The notes beneath the pieces were generated by a model. That model was not told the origin of the DNA and made no database searches. It saw nothing but the letters and a program-made list of their open reading frames with translations. This document shows positions 9,005-17,538 of a stretch of 64,000 nucleotides of DNA, piece after piece. A program made the translations under genes and the position numbers. Positions within the stretch are counted from its first letter, which is position 1. Each line of letters begins with the position of its first letter. The DNA is from Nitrobacter sp051535215 (GTDB lineage: Bacteria; Pseudomonadota; Alphaproteobacteria; Rhizobiales; Xanthobacteraceae): positions 62,001-126,000 of the forward strand of contig NZ_JBPPLY010000004.1 of the NCBI RefSeq assembly GCF_051535215.1, given 5' to 3'.

Positions 9005-9403
9005 TCCGACCTCGATTTTACGCAGTCCGCCTGTCCGGCGAGGCGTTTCCGGTGACTCGCCGCCGAGGGTCGGTCAAGCGAACTCCCGGATCCGCACGAA
9101 TTGTGGGGTTGCTGGCGTCCCGTTGATCCCGAAGTCCGCGTCAAGGGTTGCCGCAAGGACATGTCGGTCGGAACGCTGGCAAATTTGTGATTCCAGCGTG
9201 GTTTAGGTTTAGAAGTTCGCCTGAAGAATTTGCAGATAGGAAGGACTTGCAAAGAAAAAGGGCGAACTTCTGAGCCTAAACCAAACCACACTAGCGTCGT
9301 TCGGCTGTAAGGAACAGGGCCTTCCGGTGTTTTCAGCCGCTCAAATCTCCCTTCGCACGTCGTCCTTGCATGTCCGGCTGAAGGAAGGTACCGATCCGCC
9401 ATT
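9005..9403. other. Divergent intergenic region rpiA/gph
   Basis: No credible gene was found in these 399 bp. They must hold the promoters for rpiA (minus) and gph (plus). The main structure is the long imperfect inverted repeat at 9200-9282, described separately. The sequence around it (9125-9330) is less GC-rich than the flanking genes. Confidence 0.6.
9200..9282. repeat. Long inverted repeat / hairpin element
   Basis: The left arm 9200-9221 (GGTTTAGGTTTAGAAGTTCG...) and right arm 9261-9282 (...CGAACTTCTGAGCCTAAACC) are reverse complements over 22 bp with two mismatches. They are separated by a 39-nt loop that itself contains TTTGCA...TGCAAA. Symmetry continues loosely outwards (CCAGCGTGG on the left, CCACACTAG on the right). 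It could be a mobile miniature element, a structured RNA or a dispersed repeat; it has no T-run for a Rho-independent terminator. Confidence 0.7.
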
Positions 9404-10093
9404 ATGACGTCTTCACCCTCTCCTCTAGTCGTCTTCGACCTCGATGGGACGCTGGTCGATACCGCACCAGATCTCGCCGCAGCGCTGAACTTCGTTTTGA
9501 ACCGCGAAGGTCTGTCCGAGGTATCATTGCCGACGGCCCGCTCGATGATCGGCGCGGGAGTTCGGCGCATGATCGAGCGCGGCCTCGAACGCGAGGATCA
9601 CCCCGCGACGGCTGATGATGTCACGCGGATGATGGGTGACTTCATTGACTATTATACGGCGCATATCGCCGACAAATCCCGCCCCTTCGATGGGCTCATC
9701 GAGGCGCTCGACGACCTGGCGGCGCGGGGATATCGCTTCGCGGTCTGCACCAACAAGCTGGAAGCGCTTGCCAAACAACTTCTCGATGAATTGGAATTGA
9801 GCCCGCGTTTTGCCACGATCTGCGGCGGCGACACCTTCGGCGTGTCAAAGCCGGATCCGGCTATTCTGCTGCAGACAATCGCGCAAGCCGGCGGCCGCCC
9901 CGAGACCACGATCATGGTCGGCGATGCGGGCCCCGACATCGGGGTGGCGCGCCGGGCCAGCATTCCCGTAATCGGGGTCGAGTTCGGCTATACTGAGGTT
10001 CCAATTGCAGAACTCAAGCCCGACCGTCTCGTGGCGCATATGCGGGAATTGCCGGCAGCCGTCCTCGCCCTTCGTGCCTCGGCACTGACATAA
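9404..10093 (+). CDS. gph: Phosphoglycolate phosphatase (HAD family)
   Basis: Dephosphorylates 2-phosphoglycolate, the product of Rubisco oxygenation and of DNA 3'-end repair. The 229-residue protein is a haloacid-dehalogenase hydrolase with motif I VVFDLDGTLVDTAPD (nucleophile Asp), motif II as VCTNKLE, the motif III Lys in FGVSKPDPAIL, and motif IV MVGDAGPDIGVA. The helical cap lies between motifs I and II. Sequence agrees with Gph, although related HAD phosphatases share these motifs, so substrate is inferred. It is divergent from rpiA. Confidence 0.85.
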   Translation: MTSSPSPLVVFDLDGTLVDTAPDLAAALNFVLNREGLSEVSLPTARSMIGAGVRRMIERGLEREDHPATADDVTRMMGDFIDYYTAHIADKSRPFDGLIEALDDLAARGYRFAVCTNKLEALAKQLLDELELSPRFATICGGDTFGVSKPDPAILLQTIAQAGGRPETTIMVGDAGPDIGVARRASIPVIGVEFGYTEVPIAELKPDRLVAHMRELPAAVLALRASALT

Positions 10094-10253
10094 ACTGCTG
10101 ATTTTGCAGTAAATAAAGTCGGCGACTACGGATATCAACAGCCCCCTCGACAAGGGTGGTCGGCGGTATTGCGATAGTCTTATCCCGCTTCTATGGTCTG
10201 CGTGGGGAGGCTGCGGCGGCTCGCCGCAACCGCAAGTGACGGATTTATCAACC

Positions 10254-10729
10254 ATGCGCCGGTTTATCGTGATCGCCTTGGCAGGCATCGGTCTGGCCGG
10301 CTGTTCTCGCCTGATGCGTTCAAGCCCGCGCCACCGAAGGTAACAGTTGAGCTGGACTCGGTGCCGCAGGGCGCGGAGGCCCGGACCTCGCAGGGACAGT
10401 CCTGCAAGACCCCCTGCTCCGTGGAAGTCCCGGCCGCCGAAGGCTTCAGCGTGTCGTATACCCTGGCCAACTATCAACCTTTGACGGTGCCGGTTGAGGT
10501 GACGCATCAGCCCGGCGATTTGACATCCCCCGCGACAACGACGGCCGATCCAAACCCGGTAGTCGGTGAACTGCAGCCGGTCACGCCTCCAAAACCTGTT
10601 CGGAAAAAACCCCGCAAACGACGCGCACCCAAAGCCGCCGCCGCCGCTACTCCGGCAGCCTCCTCGCCCGCGTCAGCCTCGCCTTTCCCCGAACCGGCGA
10701 CAGTTTCGGCACCCGCCCCTGACCGTTAA
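10254..10729 (+). pseudogene. Frameshifted PEGA-like lipoprotein gene
   Basis: The ATG at 10254 opens a perfect lipoprotein signal peptide, MRRFIVIALAGIGLAGCSR, with lipobox LAGC and Cys at 17, but this frame stops at 10343 after 29 residues. From about 10310 the protein continues in another frame (DAFKPAPPKVTVELDSVP...) to the stop at 10729. That part has a PEGA-like beta domain (VTVELDSVPQGAEART, TPCSVEVPAAEGFSVSY) and a long Pro/Ala/Lys tail. Joining the two frames near 10308-10316 yields a sensible outer-membrane or periplasmic lipoprotein of about 158 residues. Either a real small deletion (minus 1 or 7 nt) or a sequencing error split it. The in-frame ATG at 10193 gives an implausible N-terminus. 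Confidence 0.7.
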
Positions 10730-10843
10730 CTTCTTACGCACTGCAGCAAACACAAACCTTAGCGCATTGCGCATTGTATGGTAGCTGCAATCTGCCTACA
10801 TTGCGGGATAGGCGCCGCTTGCCGTTGCGACAAGGCAAATTGA

Positions 10844-11875
10844 ATGACCGGTTCTTCTGTCCTCACCGAGGTTTCAAGCTCCCGGAAAATGGTCGACCCG
10901 TTTGGCCGGTCCATCAGCTATTTGCGCGTATCGGTCACGGATCGCTGCGATCTTCGCTGCTTCTATTGCATGTCCGAGGACATGACGTTTCTGCCGAAGG
11001 TCGATCTGCTTACGCTCGAAGAACTCGACCGTCTGTGCTCGGCGTTCATCGCCAAGGGCGTGCGCAAGTTGCGGCTGACGGGTGGCGAGCCGCTGGTTCG
11101 CCGCAACGTCATGTCGCTATTCCATTCGCTGTCACGTCACCTGGAGAGCGGAGCGCTGAACGAACTGACGCTCACGACCAACGGATCGCAACTGGCGCGT
11201 TTCGCCTCTGAGCTGAAGGATTGCGGCGTGCGGCGGATCAACGTGTCGCTCGATACGCTCGATCCCGCCAAGTTTCGCGAGATCACGCGCTGGGGCGACA
11301 TGCAGAAGGTCATGGCCGGCATCGATGCGGCGCAAGCCGCCGGCCTTGCTGTGAAGATCAACGCGGTCGCGCTCAAAAACCTCAACGAAGATGAAATTCC
11401 CGCTCTGATGGAATGGGCGCACGGCCGAGGCATGGCGCTGACCCTCATCGAGGTCATGCCGATGGGCGATATCGGACAGTCCCGCACCGACCAGTACCTG
11501 CCGCTGTCGATGGTGCGCGCGCGGCTCGCCAGCCAGTACACTCTCACCGACGTCGATGACAGCACGGGCGGCCCTGCCCGCTACGTCCGTGTCAGCGAGA
11601 CCGGCGGGAAACTCGGCTTCATCACGCCGATGACCCACAATTTCTGCGAGTCGTGCAACCGCGTTCGCATCACCTGTACGGGGACCCTGCATACCTGTCT
11701 CGGCCATGAAGACGCCTCGGATCTGCGGCGACCGCTGCGTGCATCCGCCAGCGACGACCTGCTATATGAAACGATCGATCGCGCCATCGGCCTGAAGCCG
11801 AAAGGCCATGACTTCATCATCGACCGCCACAACCGCCCGAGCGTCAGCCGGCACATGAGCGTAACCGGCGGTTAG
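10844..11875 (+). CDS. moaA: GTP 3',8-cyclase (molybdenum cofactor biosynthesis)
   Basis: Radical-SAM enzyme that starts molybdopterin synthesis from GTP together with MoaC. The 343-residue protein has the radical-SAM cluster motif CDLRCFYC (Cys35, 39, 42), the SAM-binding KLRLTGGEPLVR, and the MoaA-specific second cluster CESC...C in FCESCNRVRITCTGTLHTCLG spacing (C-x2-C-x13-C). It ends in the conserved GG dipeptide required for activity in this family. The ATG at 10844 has AAGG upstream; Met16 is an alternative start. Other moa genes are not nearby; the Mo cofactor made here would serve the CoxL-type hydroxylase at 50-52 kb, among others. Confidence 0.95.
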   Translation: MTGSSVLTEVSSSRKMVDPFGRSISYLRVSVTDRCDLRCFYCMSEDMTFLPKVDLLTLEELDRLCSAFIAKGVRKLRLTGGEPLVRRNVMSLFHSLSRHLESGALNELTLTTNGSQLARFASELKDCGVRRINVSLDTLDPAKFREITRWGDMQKVMAGIDAAQAAGLAVKINAVALKNLNEDEIPALMEWAHGRGMALTLIEVMPMGDIGQSRTDQYLPLSMVRARLASQYTLTDVDDSTGGPARYVRVSETGGKLGFITPMTHNFCESCNRVRITCTGTLHTCLGHEDASDLRRPLRASASDDLLYETIDRAIGLKPKGHDFIIDRHNRPSVSRHMSVTGG

Positions 11876-12227
11876 AGTCCGACCCAATTTCCTGGATCAG
11901 ATGCCAGTCCTATCCTTTTGATCGAGCATGATCTTATCCGAAAACCGGTTCGCACTTTTCGGAAATCATTTTCTAGGCAGCCCCCCGGACGGCGCGTGTG
12001 CCGCTCTATACTCCCCCGATATCGACAAGCCTCCGGTTGACGACGGCAGCCCGGCGCTGGAATGGTGCATTGGCTGCATGGGTGGCGCAGGCCAGCGTTC
12101 CGCTCCATTCCGGGAAAGCGCCGAAACTTCGCTGCGCGACGAGTGCCCTGTCCTGCAGTGACCTGCGTGAGCGCTGCTGGTCTGCAGTCCGGCTTCCAAA
12201 ATCGCGGCGTGTCGCGAGGAGGATGTG
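11876..12227. other. Intergenic region moaA - TRAP permease genes
   Basis: No gene was recognised in these 352 bp. The left part holds a short palindromic repeat (11928-11971). The right part must carry the promoter of the TRAP permease genes; an inverted pair CTGCAG/CTGCAG flanks 12152-12187, and a strong GAGGAGG ribosome site ends at 12222. Confidence 0.5.
11928..11971. repeat. Short palindromic intergenic repeat
   Basis: Centred on the perfect hairpin TCCGAAAA (11937-11944) / TTTTCGGA (11956-11963), preceded by GAGCATGATCTTA. From memory this GAGCATGATC...CCGAAAACCGG element is scattered in hundreds of intergenic spots in Rhizobiales genomes. It may also attenuate or terminate moaA transcription. 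Confidence 0.75.
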
Positions 12228-12767
12228 ATGCGTCCGTTTCTGGCCCTGAGCGCGGCCATCGACCAGCTCAACGAAAAGATCGGGTACGTCTGCAATATCC
12301 TCGTGCTACTCGCCGTTCTGGTGAGCGCCGGCAATGCGATGATCCGATATGCATTCGGCTACAGCTCGAATGGCTGGCTCGAATTGCAGTGGTACATGTT
12401 CGCCGTCCTCGTGATGTTCGGTGCGTCCTACACCTTCAAACGCAATGAACATGTCCGCGTCGAGATCTTCTATTTGTTTCTCTCCGAGCGCGGCAAGCTC
12501 TGGCTCGACCTTCTCGGCACGCTATTCCTTCTGATTCCAGCCTGCCTGCTGCTGAGCTACCTCTCCTGGCCATTCTTCATGCAGTCCTACGCGGTCGGCG
12601 AAATGTCGGGGAATGCCGGCGGCCTGGTCCGCTGGCCGATCAAGCTCGTCATCCCGGCCGGTTTCGTCATGCTTGCGCTTCAGGGCGTCTCGGAAGTGAT
12701 CAAGCGCATCGCGGCACTGCAAGGCAGCGTCACGATCGATACGACGTACGAGAGACCGACCCAATGA
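12228..12767 (+). CDS. TRAP transporter small permease (DctQ-like)
   Basis: Small integral-membrane subunit of a tripartite ATP-independent periplasmic (TRAP) transporter. The 179-residue protein has four hydrophobic segments (about residues 20-43, 54-72, 92-112 and 135-158), with WLELQWYMFAVLVMFGASYTFKRNEHVRVE, typical of DctQ, split here only by its charge pattern. The ATG at 12228 is 5 bp after GAGGAGG; a GTG at 12225 is too close to it. Its stop overlaps the start of the large permease by 4 bp (ATGA), so the two are translationally coupled. Confidence 0.9.
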   Translation: MRPFLALSAAIDQLNEKIGYVCNILVLLAVLVSAGNAMIRYAFGYSSNGWLELQWYMFAVLVMFGASYTFKRNEHVRVEIFYLFLSERGKLWLDLLGTLFLLIPACLLLSYLSWPFFMQSYAVGEMSGNAGGLVRWPIKLVIPAGFVMLALQGVSEVIKRIAALQGSVTIDTTYERPTQ

Positions 12768-14374
12768 TTACGCTCCAGATGATGCCGCCGATGATGTTCG
12801 GCGGGCTGGTTCTGGCGATGTTGATCGGCTTTCCGGTGGCCTTCACGCTGGCTGCGGTCGGGCTGTCTTTCGGCTTCCTTGCGATCCATCTAGGCTTCTT
12901 CGACCTGAATTTCCTTCAAGCCATTCCGGGACGCGTGTTCGGCAGCGTACTGTCCAACGAACTGCTGCTCGCGATTCCGTTTTTCACCTTCATGGGATCG
13001 GTGCTGGAGCGCTGCGGTCTCGCGGAAGACATGCTCGACTCGATGGGCCAGTTGTTCGGGCCGATCCGCGGCGGCCTGGGCTATTCGGTCATTCTCGTCG
13101 GATTCATTCTCGGTGCCATCACCGGCACGGTCGCGGCGCAGGTGATTGCGATGGCGCTGATCTCGATGCCGGTGATGATGCGCTACGGCTACAATACGCG
13201 CTACATCACCGGGGTGCTGGCGGCATCCGGCACCATCACCCAACTGGTTCCGCCATCGCTGGTGCTGATCGTTCTTGCCGACCAGCTCGGAAAGTCGGTC
13301 GGCGATATGTATCTCGGCGCGTGGGGCCCCTCGCTGTTCCAGATCGCGCTGTTCGCCGGCTATACTTTTCTGCTCGGCATCTTCAAACCCGATCACGTCC
13401 CCGCGGTGCCGAAGGAATTCCGCACGCTCACCGGCTGGCCGCTGTGGCGCAAATGCCTGATGGGGATCATTCCCTCCGCTGTCCTGATCTTCGTAGTGCT
13501 CGGCACCATGATGATGGGGCTTGCGACGCCAACGGAGGCTGGCGCGATGGGCGCCGTCGGCGCCATCGTTCTTGCGGCCATTCACCACAAGGATTTCAGC
13601 ACCACCGGCCGAAGATTCCTGATTGTCGGCGTGATCGCCGGCGGCATCGGCACGCTCGTCGGCATCTTCGTCGCGGAAGGGTTGGTCTTCAAGATCGCGT
13701 TCGCCGTTACCTATCTCGCGGTCGTGTGGATTTGCCTGGAAGCCGTCCGCATTCCGGAGCTTCGGGGCCTCATCAAACAGGGCTATCAATCGACGATGCG
13801 CCTCACCACCATGGTGACCTTCATCCTGATCGGCTCGACCTGCTTCTCCGTTGTGTTTCTCGGCGTATCCGGCGGCGAATGGCTCGAGCATCTGCTGACG
13901 TCGTTGCCAGGCGGCGCGTGGGGCTTTCTCGCCTTCATCAACGTCTTCATCTTCTTCCTGGCGTTTTTCCTCGATTTCTTCGAGATCGCCTTCATCATCC
14001 TGCCGATGGTCGCCCCGGTGGCACAGAAGCTTCTCGCTCCCATCGTCGGCGCGGACGCCGCCCTGATTTGGTTCGGCGTCATGATCTGCGTCAACATGCA
14101 GACCTCGTTTCTCCACCCTCCGTTCGGTTTCGCGTTGTTCTACCTGCGCGGAGTTGCGCCGCGCGAGGTGAAGAGTTCCGATATCTACTGGGGCGCCATG
14201 CCCTGGATCGGACTGCAGATTATCATGGTCGTGCTCGTGATCGCGTTCCCCGCAACCGTGACGGGACTGCTCGGCAAACCGGCGACCGTCGATCTCGACA
14301 AGATCAAGATCGAGGTCCCTGATATCGACGTCGCGCCGCTCGATTTCGGTCCACCGCCGAAACCACAGCAATAG
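12764..14374 (+). CDS. TRAP transporter large permease (DctM-like)
   Basis: The transport subunit of the TRAP system, importing an organic acid with a sodium gradient. The 536-residue protein has 12 or more hydrophobic segments, starting with MMFGGLVLAMLIGFPVAFTLA, and carries the DctM signatures SGTITQLVPPSLVLI-like (here ASGTITQLVPPSLV), LGLATPTEAGAMGA-type MGLATPTEAGAMGAVGA, and NMQTSFLHPPFGFALFYLRGV. It is longer than the roughly 430-residue SiaM type and ends in a soluble Asp/Pro-rich tail of about 35 residues (KIKIEVPDIDVAPLDFGPPP). The binding protein gene lies convergently 33 bp downstream on the other strand. Confidence 0.92.
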   Translation: MITLQMMPPMMFGGLVLAMLIGFPVAFTLAAVGLSFGFLAIHLGFFDLNFLQAIPGRVFGSVLSNELLLAIPFFTFMGSVLERCGLAEDMLDSMGQLFGPIRGGLGYSVILVGFILGAITGTVAAQVIAMALISMPVMMRYGYNTRYITGVLAASGTITQLVPPSLVLIVLADQLGKSVGDMYLGAWGPSLFQIALFAGYTFLLGIFKPDHVPAVPKEFRTLTGWPLWRKCLMGIIPSAVLIFVVLGTMMMGLATPTEAGAMGAVGAIVLAAIHHKDFSTTGRRFLIVGVIAGGIGTLVGIFVAEGLVFKIAFAVTYLAVVWICLEAVRIPELRGLIKQGYQSTMRLTTMVTFILIGSTCFSVVFLGVSGGEWLEHLLTSLPGGAWGFLAFINVFIFFLAFFLDFFEIAFIILPMVAPVAQKLLAPIVGADAALIWFGVMICVNMQTSFLHPPFGFALFYLRGVAPREVKSSDIYWGAMPWIGLQIIMVVLVIAFPATVTGLLGKPATVDLDKIKIEVPDIDVAPLDFGPPPKPQQ

Positions 14375-14407
14375 AGTATTGCATGCCCAAGTGGCGTGAG
14401 CACGCCT

Positions 14408-15496
14408 TCAGCCGCGGGTGCGTGACCGGATCATGAAGCTGTCGTAGGTATATTCGGCCACCTGCCACCACAGATATTCGTCCGAGCGATAGGCCTGCAT
14501 CGTATCAATCGCCTTCTTGAATTCGGGATTCTTCGCCGAGATTTCGGACCACAACTCGTTGGTGGCTTTCAGACAGGCCTCGAGGATCTCGTTGCTGAAC
14601 GGCCGCAGTTGGGTGCCGCCTGCGACGAGACGCTTGAGCGCGGCGGGATTCTGCATGTCGTAGCGAGCCGTCATCCAGGTGTTGGCGTTCGCAGCCGCAT
14701 TCATGACGATCGTCTGGTAGGCCTTCGGCAAGGTATTCCACTTTTCGAGATTGCAGAATGCGTGAACCGTAGGTCCACCTTCCCAGAAGCCGGGATAGTA
14801 ATAGTACTTCGCGACCTTCTGAAAACCCAGCCTTTCATCGTCGTAGGGGCCGACCCATTCAGCCGCGTCGATCGTGCCCTTTTCCAGCGAGGGATAGACG
14901 TCGCCACCTGCAAGCTGCTGCGGCACGACCCCGACCTTCTGAAGCACCTGCCCGGCGATGCCGCCGATTCGCATCTTCAGGCCCGACAAGTCGGCGACCG
15001 TCTTGATCTCCTTGCGGAACCAACCGCCCATCTGCGTGCCGGTATTGCCGCAGGGAAAGCCGATGACGCCGAACTTCTTGAAGAACTCATTGGCAAGTTC
15101 ATTCCCTCCGCCCTGATACAGCCAGGAATTCTGCTGACGTGCGTTGAGCCCGAAGGGAACAGACGCGAAAACCGCGAACGTCGGATCCTTTCCAACATAA
15201 TAGTAGGAAACCGTGTGGCTCATCTCGACCGTATCGTTGGCCGTCGCATCGAGCGCCTGCAATCCCGGAACAATTTCTCCGGCAGCGAAAAGCTGGATTT
15301 GAAATTTGTTATCGGTCATTTCCGCGATCTGCTTCGCGAAAAATTCGGCGGCGCCATAAATCGTATCGAGCGACTTCGGGAAGCTCGACGTCATGCGCCA
15401 CTTGATCTCAGGCGCCGATTGCGCGATTGCGGGCGAGGCGACGGCTGCCGCGGCGGCACCGGCTGCTGAGACCTTCAAAAAATCACGGCGTTTCAT
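14408..15496 (-). CDS. TRAP transporter substrate-binding protein (DctP family, Tat-exported)
   Basis: Periplasmic solute receptor for the adjacent TRAP permease. The 362-residue protein starts with a twin-arginine signal (MKRRDFLKVSAAGAAAAAV, cleavage near AIAQ). Landmarks are KWRMTSSFPKSLDTIYG, AAGEIVPGLQALDATANDTVEM, KMRIGGIAGQVLQKVG with the conserved Arg that binds the substrate carboxylate, and DAAEWVGPYDDE. The pattern resembles TakP-type receptors for 2-oxo acids, so an alpha-keto or hydroxy acid is a fair guess for the ligand. The ATG has AAGGAG at good spacing. Being convergent with the permeases, it needs its own promoter at 15497-15554. Confidence 0.9.
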   Translation of the reverse strand: MKRRDFLKVSAAGAAAAAVASPAIAQSAPEIKWRMTSSFPKSLDTIYGAAEFFAKQIAEMTDNKFQIQLFAAGEIVPGLQALDATANDTVEMSHTVSYYYVGKDPTFAVFASVPFGLNARQQNSWLYQGGGNELANEFFKKFGVIGFPCGNTGTQMGGWFRKEIKTVADLSGLKMRIGGIAGQVLQKVGVVPQQLAGGDVYPSLEKGTIDAAEWVGPYDDERLGFQKVAKYYYYPGFWEGGPTVHAFCNLEKWNTLPKAYQTIVMNAAANANTWMTARYDMQNPAALKRLVAGGTQLRPFSNEILEACLKATNELWSEISAKNPEFKKAIDTMQAYRSDEYLWWQVAEYTYDSFMIRSRTRG

Positions 15497-15554
15497 TCAG
15501 GCACTCCTTGTGAGGACGTTTCTTTGAATTCCTGCGTGCAATCGGCAGACGGAT

Positions 15555-16685
15555 CTAGACGGTAGCGATCGTTTCCTGAAGCCGGTCGCGCACATGTCCG
15601 GCAATCGTACGGTAGATCGCCGCGTGCGGTCCGTCGGGATCGCTCTCCACCACTGGATGACCTGAATCTGATGTCTCGCGAATCGACATGTGGAGCGGGA
15701 CTTCCCCGAGGAACGGTACTCCCAGCCGTTCCGCTTCATGCCGCGCTCCGCCGTGACCAAAAATATCGCTTCGCGCCCCGCAATGCGGACACTGGAAAAA
15801 GCTCATGTTTTCGACGATTCCGAGAACCGGCACGTTGACCTTTCTGAACATGGCCAACCCGCGCCGCGCATCAATCAGCGACAAATCCTGCGGGGTCGAA
15901 ACGATGACGGCCCCCTTGAGCGGCACGGTCTGCGCCAGCGTCAGTTGCGCATCGCCGGTCCCCGGCGGCATGTCCACGACCAGCACATCGAGTTCGCCCC
16001 AGGCGACATCCCCCAGCATCTGCCTGATCGCGGATGTCACCATCGGGCCGCGCCAGATCATCGCGCTTTCTTCTTCGATCAGAAAGCCGACCGACATGAT
16101 CGCGAGCCCGAAACGCTCGATCGGAACCATTTTCTTCTCGTCGTTCAATTGCGGCTTTTCCCGAATACCTGTCAGTCTCGGCATCGAGGGTCCATAGATG
16201 TCCGCATCGAGCAGACCAACGCGCAAACCGAGAGCCCGCAGACCGAGTGCAAGATTGAGCGCGGTCGTGGACTTGCCGACGCCGCCCTTCCCGGACGCAA
16301 CGGCAATAACGGCGGCAACTCCGGGAATCTCCGCCTGTCGCGACATCGGCGAAGCTGACGGCTTCTGCGGCGATCGATGTGCCGACACATGCGGAATCCC
16401 CTCTCCGCGCCGCGGCTGCGGAGTGGCGGCGTTGCCTGGCTCGCGTTCGGCGGTCAAGGCAACCATCGCCACCGACACTCCGGGCATCACACGCACAGCC
16501 GCCTCTGCCCGGGCGCGAACGTCCTCCCACGCGCCAGTCTCCGACGCCTGAACATTGATGGAGAAAAACACCCTGTCGCCGTTAATGGCGATCTCCGACA
16601 GGACGCCGGCGTCAGTCAATGCCACGCCGCCCGGAGAAAGAACCCCGGCCACGCGATCGAGAACTTGTTGCGGCGTTACAGTCAA
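15555..16685 (-). CDS. Mrp/ApbC-type iron-sulfur cluster carrier ATPase
   Basis: P-loop NTPase of the Mrp/NBP35 family that carries and delivers [4Fe-4S] clusters. The N-terminal 90 residues are a MIP18-type domain (TPQQVLDRVAGVLSPGG). The NTPase domain has the deviant Walker A VASGKGGVGKSTTALNLA, VDMPPGTGDAQLTLAQ, and the cluster-bridging CxxC in FFQCPHCGARSDIFG. I prefer a TTG start at 16685 (giving MTVTPQQVLD), with GGAG 7 bp upstream; the ATG at 16742 adds 19 residues unlike the family. The Fe-S role would suit the MoaA and Cox enzymes nearby but is general. Confidence 0.9.
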   Translation of the reverse strand: MTVTPQQVLDRVAGVLSPGGVALTDAGVLSEIAINGDRVFFSINVQASETGAWEDVRARAEAAVRVMPGVSVAMVALTAEREPGNAATPQPRRGEGIPHVSAHRSPQKPSASPMSRQAEIPGVAAVIAVASGKGGVGKSTTALNLALGLRALGLRVGLLDADIYGPSMPRLTGIREKPQLNDEKKMVPIERFGLAIMSVGFLIEEESAMIWRGPMVTSAIRQMLGDVAWGELDVLVVDMPPGTGDAQLTLAQTVPLKGAVIVSTPQDLSLIDARRGLAMFRKVNVPVLGIVENMSFFQCPHCGARSDIFGHGGARHEAERLGVPFLGEVPLHMSIRETSDSGHPVVESDPDGPHAAIYRTIAGHVRDRLQETIATV

Positions 16686-16858
16686 ATCATCACTCCGGGA
16701 TCGGCTCACTAGAGCAAGAAAGCCAGCCGCAACGGGATGCAAACACTGGAATCGGATCCCCAGTTGCGAAACAGGTTCAACATGGCTACCCGGCTCACCC
16801 CGGTCAACGTCCCTGCCTGACTAATCGAACGGCAAGTCCAGGCTCGAAATGGCGGAGA

Positions 16859-17248
16859 TCAATCCCGTTCGGCCGCCGCATCATAGTTCAGCTCGATCAT
16901 CACCCCGTTTGGGTCGTTGACGAAAATCTGCCACAAGGCTCCGCCGGGGACTTCGCGAGCCCTGAAAGCGAAGCCTTTCGACTCCAGATGCTGTTTCATG
17001 CCCCTGAAATCGCGGCTGGCGAAGGCGATGTGATGAACAACACCGGAATCAGGCTTCTGCGGCTCGGCCGTCGGTGAGATATCGACGATGTGAACCACCG
17101 GCCTGCCCTCGCTATACAGCCACGCGCCGGGAAACGCGAAGTTCGGCCGATCGCCCTTGGTCAAACCGAGAATCTCCTCGTAAAAGCGTACCGTCTCGGC
17201 AAGTTTGCGGGTCCGGATGTTGAAATGATCAAGCGTACCCACGCTCAT
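16859..17248 (-). CDS. VOC family (glyoxalase/bleomycin resistance-type) protein
   Basis: A 129-residue vicinal-oxygen-chelate fold protein, made of two beta-alpha-beta-beta-beta modules. Potential metal ligands are His8 (TLDHFNIRT), Glu/His in PVVHIVDIS, His in VVHHIAFASRD, and Glu in GVMIELNYD. Single-module VOC proteins include lactoylglutathione lyases, dioxygenases and resistance proteins, so the reaction is not assigned. The ATG at 17248 matches the family start (MSVGTLDHFNIRT); the reading frame extends to 17344 but without family similarity. Confidence 0.85.
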   Translation of the reverse strand: MSVGTLDHFNIRTRKLAETVRFYEEILGLTKGDRPNFAFPGAWLYSEGRPVVHIVDISPTAEPQKPDSGVVHHIAFASRDFRGMKQHLESKGFAFRAREVPGGALWQIFVNDPNGVMIELNYDAAAERD

Positions 17249-17538
17249 CTCGCGGCGCTCCTGTGTCCAACTGATAAACCGATGCCGATCCAACTCTAAC
17301 GCGTTTTGTAGCGCCTTGGAATTCCGCCGGCGACAACCCTCCATCTTCTCATTGCATCGCGTTGCGCGCGCTCTTTCAGAATATTCCCTTCTTTGCCGTC
17401 GCGACCTCAGGGGCTATGCTGGATGGTGGGCAACACTCGATCGCGACACCCTCGTCCCGCTCTCACCCGCAAGTGTCCGTCAGGTCGGCTTGGCCGCGAT
17501 GAGGAAAACACCCCAGGTTTTTTGAATAAGGTTCGGAC

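Noticed and set aside
9001..9570. 189-codon minus-strand frame across the rpiA/gph gap and the gph start
   Set aside because: It would overlap the well-supported gph N-terminus and reads through the inverted repeat; no ribosome site or family features.
10094..10115. ACTGC...GCAGT hairpin just after gph as a terminator
   Set aside because: Only 5 bp of stem and no T-run; too weak to call.
12890..14371. 493-codon open frame antisense to the TRAP large permease gene
   Set aside because: Extremely charged composition (strings of D, E, R, H, Q), the mirror of a hydrophobic membrane protein; no family features.
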